Both the position numbers and the translations under genes were made by a program. From the NCBI GenBank assembly GCA_026826555.1, contig JAKSZT010054308.1, forward strand, positions 3,983,930-4,047,929: a stretch of 64,000 nucleotides of DNA. Direction: 5' to 3'. This document shows, piece by piece, positions 22,401-30,300 of the stretch (position 1 is the stretch's first letter; each line of letters begins with the position of its first letter). Below the pieces are notes generated by a model. That model worked only from the letters and a program-made list of their open reading frames with translations, was not told where the DNA came from and did no database searches. This DNA is from Tolypeutes matacus (lineage: Eukaryota > Chordata > Mammalia > Cingulata > Chlamyphoridae).

Positions 22401-24894
22401 CAGAGGACAACAGGCAATAGCTATGAACATGGTTAATTCAGGCCCAGCTGTGAACACAAAAGCAACCAAAAAATGGGGAGTGATCATTTCCAAAACAAAC
22501 CAAGATGTGCTTCTCAACTGGGGAAAGTGGGCCACAGCAGGCTGGCACCCTGTGGTGGCTCAGGTGGTACATCACTAAAAACTGCTCTGTACAGACAAAG
22601 TGACTGCCAACACCCAGCTGGGTAGGTGGCGTGGTAATCAAGTTCTTCTCACAAGCAATTTGAGAGTACAGCATTTCTCCAAAAACCTTCTGGGCTGCCT
22701 AGAGATGGGAACCAAGACCTTCTAAGCCAGTCTGCCTCAATGCCAGGACAGCAACAGGCAGCCATCTTCATCTTCAGGGCAGGGCTTCTGAACCTCAATG
22801 AAGATCTCAGGTGTGGGTATGTGTGAGAATGTGTATTTATGGAGAGGCTCCAGAGCTCAGATTCTCAATCTAAAAAAGGTTAACAACCACTACTCTTGGA
22901 AGTTCTAATAGCAAGTTCTTAAACCTGAGAGAGCTGAGCACTTTTCTCTTCATTCTCCATCAGACCCAAAACTCCTCTACTAAATTATAATCTCCTTTAG
23001 TACAGAAACTAGTCTTGTGTTTCATTCAATACTGTAATCCCAGGCCTAGCAGTGTAAAGAAAGAAAATATCAACTGGCCTAATTTATTAACTGGTGCTTT
23101 TGTCCTGTCCAGTATTCCTTCTCCGGCTGCCTTTTCTTCCCAGGAGCTTAAAACATTTCAGAATTTCATTTCTGTAAACAGCTAACTCATGGGAGTTCCC
23201 CAAATTTACTAAAGCTCAGAGTGACAGGTATCCATAGTCTAACAACACATTTATCTTGGGCAGAGAAAAGAAACCTTTCTCCTCCAGTTTCCTTCCACTA
23301 ATCACCCTTGCTATAATGAACAATAACAGAGACAAGCTGCCTCAAATTTCCACCCTGCTCAAACCCAAACAACTCACAATTACAGAATAAGATACCCACG
23401 TGCACAAATGTAAACCACACTTGCAACATACCAGTTTAATTCAGTCAGTACTGTAAAGGCAGTGGCTTGGGAAAGAACTAGATTTGCAATGATTACAAGG
23501 ATGACCAGAACCATCCCCCAATGCTAGAGACAATTAAGGAATCTTGCAGACACTGCCCACACTCTGTCTGACAGGCAGCACTGACACTCGGCAGCGTAAC
23601 AAGGTACACGTGCCACTCCGAGCCAACTCCTTACCCGCCTGGGGACCGCTTGGGGCAGCCCACAGTGGGAGCCCAGCGGCTACTGGATTGGATCACTTTG
23701 CTATTTTTGGAGCAGCCTAGGCTCCCTTCTGCCTTCTGGTTTACAAAGCTAGAGCAGGCAGGATGCCTATTCAAGGAGGAAAAAACAATATGCCGAGATG
23801 GGGCCCAAGACTGAAGGTAGTCTTTTCTTGTAAACATCCCTGGTCTACACAACCTGACCTACATGAAAACCCCAAGCCCTATTTCCTACCAGAAGACAGA
23901 AAACTCAACCCAGTCTCAGTGTTTCATTCTATTCTGATGCAGTTCTGGGACCCAGGTCCCAGCTGCCCCACCCCAAAAATCCTTGACTCAGGGTGGGAAA
24001 GCTTACACTGGCCTGTTCCCAACAGAGGGTTTAAGGGCTGAAGATGTGACTTGGTGACCTGAAGAGTGCAGGTGGCACCGTGGAAATAAGAAACCAGGAA
24101 TGGAGGTTGCCTGGCAAGAGACTGTAGTCGTGAGGCTGGGAGAAAGGCAGGACTCCAACCCCCAGGCGCCCTGAAGTGGGCTCCCACATCCCAAGAACAA
24201 CCTGGACTCAAAGTCCTTCACAGCCCTTCCAATCCAACACAACTAGCCTTCCAGCCTCTTTCTACTCATTCAGACTCCCAAAAATTAGACCCATGAAGGA
24301 CTTCAGAGCTTATCCAATCCAAACCTCTCCTTTTAAGAATAAGGAAACTGAGGCCCAAGGTCACACAATGAGAGACCGGCAAAGCAAAGACCTAAACCTG
24401 GCTCTCTAGTCCAGGCCTCTTCCCAATTAATCCTACTTGCAAGAATCCCCACAGGATTCTAAGCACCGCTCCCTTCCGGGTTTTTCTCCGTGACCCCGCT
24501 CTCACCTCCCCAACCACTCCAGGCCCCAATGCCCACACTCTTACCCCAACTCCGCAAAGCTCCGCGCCCGCCCCAAGCTGACTGCGGAAGATATTCCTCC
24601 ACGTGCTTTCTTCCAAACCTCCCACCCACCCAATTCCTCCTTTCAGCTCCATTCCGGACTACCGGGCGCCGCACCTCCCCTGCTCCCTCCAAAATTGCAC
24701 CCACCTCCCTCCCCGGCACTCTACCCAGCCCGGCACCCGGGCCCCGCCCGCCAGGGAGGCCCCGCCCCCGCTGCCCCCCACTTCCCTAGGCGGCTGCACT
24801 CACGCCCCGACCCCTCTCACCGGTAAAGCCGCTTAGTGTGGAGGACCTTTGCTTCGGGCTCGCTGCTCTCCCCTGTGGGGGGGCCTTGGCTCAT
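661..24894 (-). CDS. SMG5: SMG5, nonsense-mediated mRNA decay factor (first 13 coding exons, partial)
   Basis: SMG5 acts with SMG7 to recognise phosphorylated UPF1 and promote its dephosphorylation and decay of nonsense-containing mRNAs. Coding exons on the minus strand, 5' to 3': 24894-24821, 21227-21129, 20596-20473, 20091-19935, 16806-16717, 15782-15693, 15014-14936, 7387-7262, 7171-7103, 3892-3684, 3014-2877, 2693-2094, 836-661. All junctions are GT/AG, and the total of 2031 nt is exactly 677 codons in frame. The translation matches human SMG5 almost residue for residue (start MSQGPPTGE, end DLIIVCAQ). Exons 1-11 encode the 14-3-3-like/TPR helical region that contacts SMG7 and UPF1. The 600-nt exon 12 (about residues 418-618) is Ser/Glu/Asp-rich with a basic patch (LRRRRHPPK). 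The C-terminal third, including the PIN domain, lies left of the window. Exon 9 starts one codon after a human Cys that reads Gly here. Introns are loaded with SINEs and L1 pieces, most densely in the 7.4-14.9 kb intron. Confidence 0.97.
1175..1660. repeat. Ancient interspersed repeats (L2-like piece and MIR tail)
   Basis: 1175-1540 matches the common old mammalian repeat with the words gacactgtgttaggtactagggatac and a later gcttggaggtaaaggac. 1550-1660 resembles MIR (gcaaatggaataagacaac, gtgcctggctgagaataagctc). Both lie in the SMG5 intron between exons 12 and 13. The rest of 837-2093 holds nothing I recognise. Confidence 0.5.
3944..3990 (+). repeat. (AAAAC)n simple repeat
   Basis: About nine copies of the pentamer aaaac with one imperfect unit, in the SMG5 intron upstream of exon 10. 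A similar complementary (gtttt)n run occurs at 4915-4937 within the retroposon. Confidence 0.9.
4401..4517 (+). repeat. DAS-type SINE head
   Basis: A tRNA-like head starts with a degenerate box A (gtggctcaaatggc) and has box B ggttcgatccc, followed by an A-rich linker. It ends at the TSD of the 1.95-kb retroposon. The right-hand part of a dimeric SINE resumes at 6480, so this may be the left half of one SINE split by the insertion. Its A-rich end would equally fit a separate short SINE. Confidence 0.75.
5164..5237 (+). pseudogene. RNU4 pseudogene: 3'-truncated U4 snRNA retropseudogene
   Basis: The sequence follows human U4 from nucleotide 1 (AGCTTT) to about nucleotide 74, with the stem II and 5' stem-loop region gtagccaatgaggtttatcc, then stops before the Sm site and 3' stem-loop. 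About four transitions are seen, mostly at former CpG sites. The copy is flanked by a 16-17 bp direct repeat, CCAAGTGCCAACTGGCA, at 5148-5164 and 5238-5254. It has no poly(A). This is the 3'-truncated class of snRNA pseudogene and cannot be functional. Confidence 0.92.
6310..6395. repeat. AT-rich dinucleotide tract
   Basis: Runs of atatat/tgtata sit near the 3' end of the 1.95-kb retroposon. The equivalent tract is present in the minus-strand copy at 43530-43620, so it belongs to the element. Confidence 0.8.
6480..6801 (+). repeat. Right part of a dimeric DAS-type SINE
   Basis: Contains the linker features of long DAS SINEs (agcaagatgatt, tgatacaaggga), a second tRNA-like head at about 6583-6642 (ctctcccacatcggaggttccc, gatcgaatccc), and a (taaa)n/poly(A) end. 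It begins directly after the TSD of the retroposon, so its own 5' part lies at 4401-4517 or is lost. Confidence 0.75.
7690..7950 (-). repeat. MIR-like ancient SINE
   Basis: Old-repeat words such as gtctttacaatactcat, gcaccatataatac and acaggtgaagaactgtatctcagag, followed by ggcccaaggtcatagagctaat, fit a reversed, diverged MIR. It lies left of exon 8's neighbour SINEs, in the intron between exons 7 and 8. Confidence 0.6.
7965..8162 (+). repeat. Short DAS-type SINE, first of a same-site pair
   Basis: tRNA-like head with box B ggttcggtccccgg, GC-rich body (gcgggcccgcccgcacggcgtgg) and (aaat)n tail. It is flanked by AAAAAGTATGACCT at 7951-7964 and 8163-8176. Confidence 0.93.
8177..8359 (+). repeat. 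Short DAS-type SINE, second of a same-site pair
   Basis: Same subfamily and orientation as its left neighbour. It inserted at the right-hand duplication of that neighbour, giving a third copy of AAAAAGTATGACCT(TA) at 8360-8375. Confidence 0.93.
8454..8594 (+). repeat. Monomeric SINE with the GTGGTTGAGTGCTGG-type head
   Basis: Head reads tagctcagtggttgagtgctggc, box B gtttcaattcccagcc, then an A-rich tail. The TSD AACTAYATTACA is at 8442-8453 and 8595-8606. Confidence 0.85.
8680..9035 (+). repeat. Dimeric (long) DAS-type SINE
   Basis: Two tRNA-like heads (8681-8757 and 8874-8945) are joined by a linker rich in gatgacgcaacaagagacac, with a poly(A) end. The TSD AAAAGTGAATTA is at 8668-8679 and 9036-9047. 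Confidence 0.93.
9048..10170 (+). mobile_element. L1 3'-end fragments (plus)
   Basis: Typical L1 3' region words occur: gagtaatattccattgtatg, ggatgaacctggaggacattatg, gatggtagcacaacactgtgaac, cactgaattgtaaactttag and accatggactatagttaatag. At least three fragments are run together and the assembly gap interrupts them. No open ORF2 remains. Confidence 0.8.
9631..9730. other. Assembly gap (100 N)
   Basis: A run of exactly 100 N interrupts a plus-strand L1 3' fragment, inside the SMG5 intron between exons 7 and 8. L1-like text resumes on its right with an A run, so missing sequence is probably repeat. Confidence 0.99.
10382..10509 (+). repeat. Short DAS-type SINE
   Basis: Head gtggctcaactggttgggcgtcc with box B ggttcgatccc and an (aaaac)n tail. 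The TSD AAGAAGCTGGCAGCT is at 10367-10381 and 10510-10524. Confidence 0.93.
10689..11455 (+). mobile_element. L1 ORF2 3' fragment, split by SINEs
   Basis: 10689-10840 (ggttaaatatccagaatatataaag, caacccaattaaaaaatggg) and 11344-11455 (gacatttcttcaaagaagatatac, aaatcaaaaccacagcgac) are adjacent parts of one L1 ORF2 end. The SINE cluster between them is flanked by AAAAAATGGGCAAAG (10826-10840) and its slightly altered copy (11329-11343). Confidence 0.85.
10841..11328 (+). repeat. Dimeric DAS-type SINE with a second SINE inside
   Basis: The outer SINE has heads at 10842-10918 and about 11174-11250 and a (taa)n end. A short SINE at 10938-11121 sits inside its linker, flanked by an 18-bp duplication AAAGAAGAGCAGATGCTG at 10920-10937 and 11122-11139. 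The nesting order is therefore L1, then dimeric SINE, then short SINE. Confidence 0.92.
11456..12129. other. Intronic stretch without recognised features
   Basis: Part of the SMG5 intron between exons 7 and 8. No gene, no clear repeat beyond a few short CA/TG dinucleotides near 11640-11660, and no long conserved-looking frame were seen. Confidence 0.6.
12142..12278 (-). repeat. Diverged DAS-type SINE (minus)
   Basis: The reversed head gagccctactgattgagccacagcc lies at the right end and a T-rich tail at the left. Imperfect flanks ACAGTACTTTTT and ACAGTATTTTTA suggest its TSD. Confidence 0.8.
12441..12628 (+). repeat. Short DAS-type SINE
   Basis: Standard head and GC body with (aaat)n tail, first of three SINE units inserted at an A-rich point of the L1. 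Confidence 0.92.
12631..13043 (+). repeat. Dimeric DAS-type SINE
   Basis: Two heads (about 12633-12708 and 12836-12913) are joined by the linker with gatgcaacaagatgatgcaatg. A (taaa)n then poly(T)/poly(A) patch ends it. Confidence 0.9.
13048..13268 (+). repeat. Composite SINE: DAS head plus GTGGTTGAGC-type head
   Basis: The left arm (gtggttcaagcagctgagcgtc) ends in an A-rich linker closing with taactcagggga. The right arm (gtggctcagtggttgagcaccggc) has box B ggttcaatcccc. The same arm order and linker recur at 18690-18916 (minus) and 60292-60507 (plus). Confidence 0.88.
14111..16600. other. SMG5 intron stretches around exons 6 and 7
   Basis: Apart from SMG5 exons 7 (14936-15014) and 6 (15693-15782), this stretch shows no other gene, young SINE or L1 that I recognise. 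Confidence 0.6.
17480..17640 (-). repeat. MIR (minus)
   Basis: cctcacagtgactccatgaggtaggta, cagctcaggaaatcaagg and taagtggcagagctaggattc are the reversed MIR core and flanks. Confidence 0.8.
17880..18190 (-). mobile_element. L1 3' end (minus)
   Basis: Reads on the minus strand as the L1 3' UTR (gtggatagtggtgatggcagc, atgttgtgagtgtaatta). The plus text has accacattcacatacatac and acattgtgctgccatcaccac. Confidence 0.8.
18204..18402 (+). repeat. Short DAS-type SINE
   Basis: Standard short subfamily. The TSD AAAACTAAAGGAA is at 18191-18203 and 18403-18415. Confidence 0.94.
18464..18652 (-). repeat. Short DAS-type SINE (minus)
   Basis: Reverse orientation, with a poly(T) left end and the head at right. 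The 16-bp TSD AAAGGAAGTCAATTAT is at 18448-18463 and 18653-18668. It lies 45 bp from the oppositely oriented SINE at 18204, so the pair could form a hairpin in the SMG5 pre-mRNA. Confidence 0.94.
18690..18916 (-). repeat. Composite SINE (minus)
   Basis: On the minus strand the DAS head (ggagcggatgtggctcaagtag) is at the right. An A-rich linker ends accaactcagggga, followed by the second head (gccgatgtggctcagtggttgagc) and a poly(A) at the left. Confidence 0.88.
18920..19930. other. Intronic stretch without recognised features
   Basis: SMG5 intron between exons 4 and 5. Nothing recognisable was seen; short frames here look random. Confidence 0.55.
21660..21870 (+). repeat. MIR (plus)
   Basis: tgacttactaattctgtgactttgag, aaattacctcacctctttaagc, aaaaatggagataatagc and gctgttatgattaaa are the MIR core in order. 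Confidence 0.85.
22031..22232 (+). repeat. Nearly full-length MIR (plus)
   Basis: Starts agtggttaagagtgtaggctctgg, continues with accacctggatttaaatcctggctc, cctgggcaaaatatctaaa and tataatgggaataatagcctcacc, and ends near aaatcactggcacac. It lies in SMG5 intron 1. Confidence 0.93.
22240..24640. other. SMG5 intron 1, distal part
   Basis: About 2.4 kb with no exon and no young repeat. 24290-24420 (gaataaggaaactgaggcccaagg) resembles an old MIR-type repeat. Nothing else stands out. Confidence 0.55.
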
Positions 24895-25180
24895 GGTGCC
24901 CGGATCCGGGGGCGGCTCCCGGTCACAGGCCCCCACCACCCACCGCTATCGCCACCGCTGCCGTCTCCGGCCGCAGCCGCCACCGCTGCCGGCCCTGCAC
25001 GGCCGCCATCGCTGTGAGGCGGCTGCCCGCGACAGCTCCTCCTCCGCCTGCCAAATCTCGCGATAGCAGCCGCACAGGTGCAGGCCAGTGGCCTACTGCT
25101 GCCAAGTCTCGCGAAACTCGTTTTCCCTCCCGGGAAGTTGCCAGAACTAACTTTGGGCAGCATGACCTCTTTCCGTCTTC
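24640..25180. promoter_or_regulatory. CpG-rich bidirectional promoter of SMG5 and TMEM79
   Basis: This stretch is very rich in G+C and CpG, unlike the flanks. It covers the SMG5 first coding exon and leader (minus) and faces TMEM79 (plus). Two CGCG-box motifs, TCTCGCGATA at 25056-25065 and TCTCGCGAAA at 25107-25116, each differ by one base from the palindrome TCTCGCGAGA, an element of CpG-island promoters recognised by BANP. No TATA box is seen. The TMEM79 transcription start and first noncoding exon should lie on its right side, but I could not place their ends. Confidence 0.75.
24923..25009 (-). promoter_or_regulatory. Upstream ORF in the SMG5 5' leader (28 codons)
   Basis: Reading the SMG5 leader on the minus strand, an ATG at 25009 has G at -3 and G at +4, a strong start context. 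It opens a 28-codon frame (MAAVQGRQRW...) closed by TGA at 24925-24923. The stop is 28 nt before the SMG5 ATG at 24894, so the frame does not overlap the main one. Whether it is transcribed depends on the start site, which I cannot place exactly, but the CpG island continues upstream of it. It could also be fortuitous in a GC-rich leader. Confidence 0.5.
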
Positions 25181-25559
25181 TCCGAGCCCGTACGACAAAC
25201 TTTATTGACAAAGCTGCCAGAGAGTGGACGGTGTACCTAGTGAGAGGGCTGAAGCTAAGCTGGGTCGGGGCAGGCAGGCAGCCTAGGAGCATTACTTTGC
25301 TTTGTCTTACTGTGGTCATTTGGATCCATCTTTCTGCCCCTCCATCCTGTCCTGAACCCCAACACCCCATTGAGCTGAGCCTCTTTTAGGTTGCTGGTTA
25401 AATTGACTCCAATTCTCCCCTTTTTCCATAATAATAATTTTTTAAAAATGTATGTGAAAATTTCCTTGGAAAGAGTCTAGCATTACAGAGGAGCAAGACC
25501 CGAAAAGATATGACTTGAACAAGTGCCTCAATCCTTCAGCTACCCCTCTCAAAGATTGC

Positions 25560-26140
25560 TAGCTTGCATATCCATCTGACCCGCCCAGCAAACATTTATT
25601 GAACACCTACTGTTTCCAGCCACTGTGCTGGGTAGTCGGGATGAGATCCCAGAATGAAAAACTCTCTCACGTTTCATACCCCTGGACCTCAAGTTGGAAA
25701 GATCACCTGGTATCTAACTTGGATTCCTATTGCTTTATTAGCCTTAAACCAAACCTAAAAAGCAAGGTATTCCTGGACCTGTGTACTCATTATAATGGGA
25801 ACATAAATCCCCCTTCCACTTTGATGCCCCTGAAACCAGCCACCTGACCTTCTTTCTGTTCTTGAAACAACCTAAATCCTTCCCACCCACTGGCCCTTCA
25901 GTTGCTGTTCTTCTGCTTGGAATGCACATACTCCTGATTTCCCATCAGGTCTCAGCTCAAATGTCACCTTGTCAAAAAGGTTTTCCTTACTGAATTTGTC
26001 TTATTTGGTTGCTAGGCTTCTTTATTTCCTGTCACTCCAAAAGAACATAAGCTCTTCAAGTCATCTTGTTCTCTTCTATGCCAGTGCCTAGAAGAGTGCC
26101 TTGCTAATAATTGGTGCTCAGTAAATATTTTTTTCAGTGA
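25560..26140. repeat. L2-type ancient LINE fragments
   Basis: 25570-25640 (acatttattgaacacctactg) and 25890-26135 (cttctgcttggaatgcacatac, caggtctcagctcaaatgtcacc) are typical old mammalian repeat text. They lie in the TMEM79 upstream region. Confidence 0.7.
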
Positions 26141-27308
26141 ATAAATGTACAAATTCCATCTTTTTTCTGGTTATCCCAACCTACACCAAGCACCCTTAGG
26201 TGTACAAACCCATTCTCCCCACTATGCTTTCCTGAGATGGCAGCTCCAACACACCCCACATGCCCAGAACACACACTTGCCTCCTTTGCACAGCTGCAGC
26301 CCCGCTTCCAGAAAGGAGGACGTCCCTCCTCTCGTGCTTTTTCTGTCGGCAGATTCAGCAGGACAGAACCTGCCCCTTTAATCTGGGCCCCACCTGCTCT
26401 GGTCAGACAGGTTTGGAGACCCAGGTAAAGGGAAGGAGTCAGAGGGAAATACTTGCAGAGCCAGCAGAGAGCTTAGGCAGCTCCTTCCCGGACAGACGGA
26501 TGCCAGGGACCCTCCGCCTCTCTCCAAATGGAAAGTAAGAGGGTTTCATGGGTCCAAGTGGTGAAGGGTAGGAGGGTGCTTGAGGAGTTGAAAGGAGGGG
26601 AAATCAGTCCCATCCAGGAGCAGTGAGCTAGAGGACAGCAGAGAGGAGAGAAAGGCAGGAGAGAGGCATGGGAAACAGCCATGATTAGAACTAGAAGTTG
26701 GGAATGGATAAGCCCAGACTCTGCAGAGGTGGGCAAATGGGGAGTTCAGAAACTGACCAGATTGGAGATGAGGGGGCAGGCTGTCCAGAGACTGCCAGCT
26801 CCTTGGGACACGTTTGTCTGCAAATCCCTGGTATCGGTTCCAAGACAGTCCTAAGCGGGAATCTGTAGGGAAATGGGGAGGTGGGAAGGTAGAGGGGCAG
26901 CTTCTCTATCTTCAGGAAGGTCCTTGGCAGGAAGGAAGCTCTTGGCAAAGTTCTGGACACCTCCTTTTCCTCTCATTCATGGACTAGGGTGGCTGTGACC
27001 CCAGGGGTTTTGGTGGAGGGGGTAGAAGGTGTGGGTAGACCTGCGGAGGCTGCAGCTGCCAGGGCCTGTGCCCCCTGACTCACCCTCTCTTGCTGGATGG
27101 CATTTGATGTCGAAAGGGTGCCTCCATTTCATCTGTTCACTTCCCTCCCGCCTCCCTCTGTTTCAACATCTTCCTCTGCACCATGTTCTCCCTAAGGTCC
27201 CAGAAGGGACTAATGCTCATGAGGCTGTCCTCTCTGGAGAGTTCCACTTCTGCCAAGTATTCCTAAGGGCCAGAGGCTTCTGACAGAGCTTTCCTCTGCT
27301 CCCTCCAG
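26141..27308. other. TMEM79 upstream region without recognised features
   Basis: Lies between the shared promoter and the acceptor before the TMEM79 ATG, so probably the intron between a noncoding first exon and the first coding exon. No repeat or gene recognised. Confidence 0.55.
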
Positions 27309-27314
27309 GGTGAC

Positions 27315-27329
27315 ATGACCTCACCGTAG
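27315..27329 (+). promoter_or_regulatory. Four-codon uORF in the TMEM79 leader
   Basis: The coding exon of TMEM79 probably starts at 27309, after a polypyrimidine/CAG acceptor at 27301-27308. Six bases in, ATG ACC TCA CCG TAG forms a minimal upstream frame, ending 22 nt before the TMEM79 ATG at 27352. It would be in every transcript using this acceptor. Effect on translation is inference only. Confidence 0.45.
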
Positions 27330-27351
27330 ACCCGAGAACTGAGGCCGCAGG

Positions 27352-30300
27352 ATGACAGAGCCTGAGACCCAGGTCATGCTGGAAATGAAGGGGTCTGAGG
27401 CCCTGGAGAAGAGCCCACCCCAAGCCTTGGTCCCCAATGGCCGGCAGCCAGAAGGAGAAGGGGTAGCTGAGTCCCCCAGTGTGGAGTCTTCAGCAGGGTC
27501 TCCCATGGCCACAGAGGGGACTGAGGATGGTCTGGGAAGCACAGTAAGTGAGGCTGCCACCTTGCCCTGGGGGGCTGGTCCCCATCCCAGTGCCCCATTC
27601 CCCGATCCCCCCGGCTGGCGGGGCATTGAACCAGAGCCCCTCGAGTTGGAGCCACTCGCTAAGCCCGAGGAGCCACCCAGAGATGATGACAACCTGCTGC
27701 CCGAGAAGGTGGCCCGGGCTTTTGTGCCCATCGACCTACAGTGCATTGAGCGGCGGCCCCAGGAGGACCTCATCGTGTGCTGTGAGGCAGGCGAGAGCGA
27801 GCGCCGGGCCTTCCTGCCCACCCGGGTCACCCACCCCGAGCCCCCCAAGTGCAAGTGGGCCGAGGCAGCAGTGAGGTCGCCTGGCCACTCCTGCAGGGGC
27901 TGTTGGAGCTGTGGGGGCCGAGAGGGGCTGAGGGCCGTGGCCTCGGTGGGGGCCGCCCTTGTCCTCTTTCCCTGCCTGCTGTATGGGGCATATGCCTTCC
28001 TGCCCTTCGACGCCCCACGGCTGCCCACTGTGAGTTCCCGCCTGGTCTACACGCTGCGCTGCGGGGTCTTTGCCACCTTCCCCATCGTGCTGGGTGAGCC
28101 TGGGCCCTGTGAGAAGAAAGGGAGCATCTGGGAACCAGACTTGAGGAGGGCAGGGTCTGCTTGGCTTGGGGAGTGGGGCGACTTTCCCTTCATTTGGCCT
28201 GGACCCCTTGGGGCCTGCTACTCCCTGCCACCCTGTGTGCCCATCCCGTCCCAGGATCCTCTCAGCCCCAGTGTGTGCAACCTATGCCCTTTCCTTCTGC
28301 AGGGCCTGCACGCCCTGCTGTGAACCCTTCCCCAGCTTCCTGCCTAGAGCTCCTTCCTCCTGCCTGTCCTGACCCCATATGCTCTCCATCCCACCCCAGG
28401 GCTCCTGGTGTACGGGCTGAGCCTGCTGAGCTTTTCTGCCCTCCGGCCCTTCGGGGAGCCACGTCGGGAGGTGGAGATCCACCGGCAATATGTGGCCCAG
28501 TCAGTCCAACTCTTCATCCTCTACTTCTTCAACCTGGCGGTGCTTTCCACATACTTGCCCCAGGACACCCTTAAGCTGCTCCCATTGCTCACTGGTCTCT
28601 TTGCCATCTCCCGGTGAGTTGGGGCTAAGAGTGGGACATGGGGGGGGAGGCAGGGGGCTGATGGTGCTAGAGGGGACCCTGGAATCTGAACACAGGGACG
28701 GGACTTTTTGGATGCTGCATCAGTCCAAATGTATGCCCTGGAGAGGTGAGTCTACTTTCTCCCTTTCACCTTACCTCACCTGGTTGTGGATGATCAGCTC
28801 ACATTCTTCCCATAGGAAACTGATTTCCGAGACACATACACCAGGCTTGAAGTGGAAGGGCCTTCAGGCACCATCTAGATCAACCTCCCACCCATTGCAG
28901 CCATTCCTCTGTGGCACTCTGGTCAGGTGGCCATTTGGCTTCCCGTTGAACACCCCCTGTGACAAGGTGCTCAATTCCTTATAAGGCAGTCTGTTTCATT
29001 TTTTAAAGATCCGAATTGTTAGAAAAAATTTCTTTCTATTGTGCTGAAAACTGCCACCTGACACTGATCTCTGGAACTGCCTGGGACAAGTTCAGATATC
29101 TGACAACACCTCTTAATTCCCTCCACCCCAACACCCTGCTCCCCCAGTTTCTTTACTTTTCAAAGCATCCCTGGTTCCTTCACAGTCCTGGGTCCTTCCC
29201 GCTAGGCAGAAAATTCTCTGGTTTCTCTGGTTTGTCAGTGGGGCCAGTCTCTTTACTCTCCTTTCATTCTGAGTTTGTAGTCATCTGAGATCCTTAAATT
29301 CCCCCCACCCCACCCCAAACCATATGAATTAATGTTAACCCAGAAGACACTGTTGAATTCCTGAACTCAAATGCAGGTCTTTCCACTTTTCCCTAATACA
29401 TTTTTTCTTCTTACTTTCAATATAGACTTCCAGGTAGTCCTAACTGCTAAAATATTCTTCCTTATATTGAGCAAAAATTTGTCTTCCTGTCACTTCCAAT
29501 TGTAGCCCCATGGTCAGTTGTCCCCCCAGCCTCCTGACCATCAGGCAGCCTTGCATTTTCTCCCAGTAGATGCTTCCCGAGATAAATATGTTCCTGCTCA
29601 TGTAACTCAACCTCCCATCTCTCTGTTGGAAATATGCTGGTTTCAGACAGAAGTTGGCTGAAGCAGTAATAATCATCAGGGAGTTAAAGAAGACTCAGTG
29701 ATTGGTCCAGCCCTTCCATTTTACAGAGAGGAAATCACAACAGATTGGAGGAGAGCATTGCTCAGGAGAGTCAGCAGCTGTGGCAGGACCAGGACCTAGG
29801 TCCCTTCCCTCTCCCATCTGAGGTCCTTTCTCCTCTACCATGGGCAATTTACTTAAGCAATCTGTGCTTCAGTTTCATCATCTATGAAATGGAGTTGTGA
29901 GAATTAAATGAGTTAATTCATGTAGTGTGCTTACAGCAGTCTGCACTCGGTAAAAGTTTGAATAATATGAACTCTTATTATTATGCCATGCTGGTACAGT
30001 AGAGAAGCAGCAGTTATTCTTCTTTCCCTTTTATAGGGAAAAAAAGTAGAGGCACGTCAATTGTGTAGGAAGTGTTCTTTCATATATTAAGAGGATGCTG
30101 CACCTTTTGCCCTCCCCACTGAAGGGTGTGTGTTTTGAGTGGATTTTCAAAAAGGGGAAATTTGATTGTGGCTGATCCATCCCTGTGGGCTTTATGCCCT
30201 CTTGAAGCTCGCTTCCTTACACTCCTCTTTCTTTCTGTACCTTTAAAAAGGCTGACGAAGGGGTGATAGACAGGCTTGGGTTCAAATCACATCAAGGCTT

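Noticed and set aside
24891..25370. 159-codon frame on the minus strand and other long frames in the CpG island
   Set aside because: GC-rich sequence without stop codons; composition is low-complexity and no family is recognisable. Only the short uORF has context that supports it.
28094..28323. Continuation of the TMEM79 first coding exon into a longer frame
   Set aside because: The donor at 28093/28094 joins in phase to 28400 and restores the conserved protein; the read-through residues are intronic.
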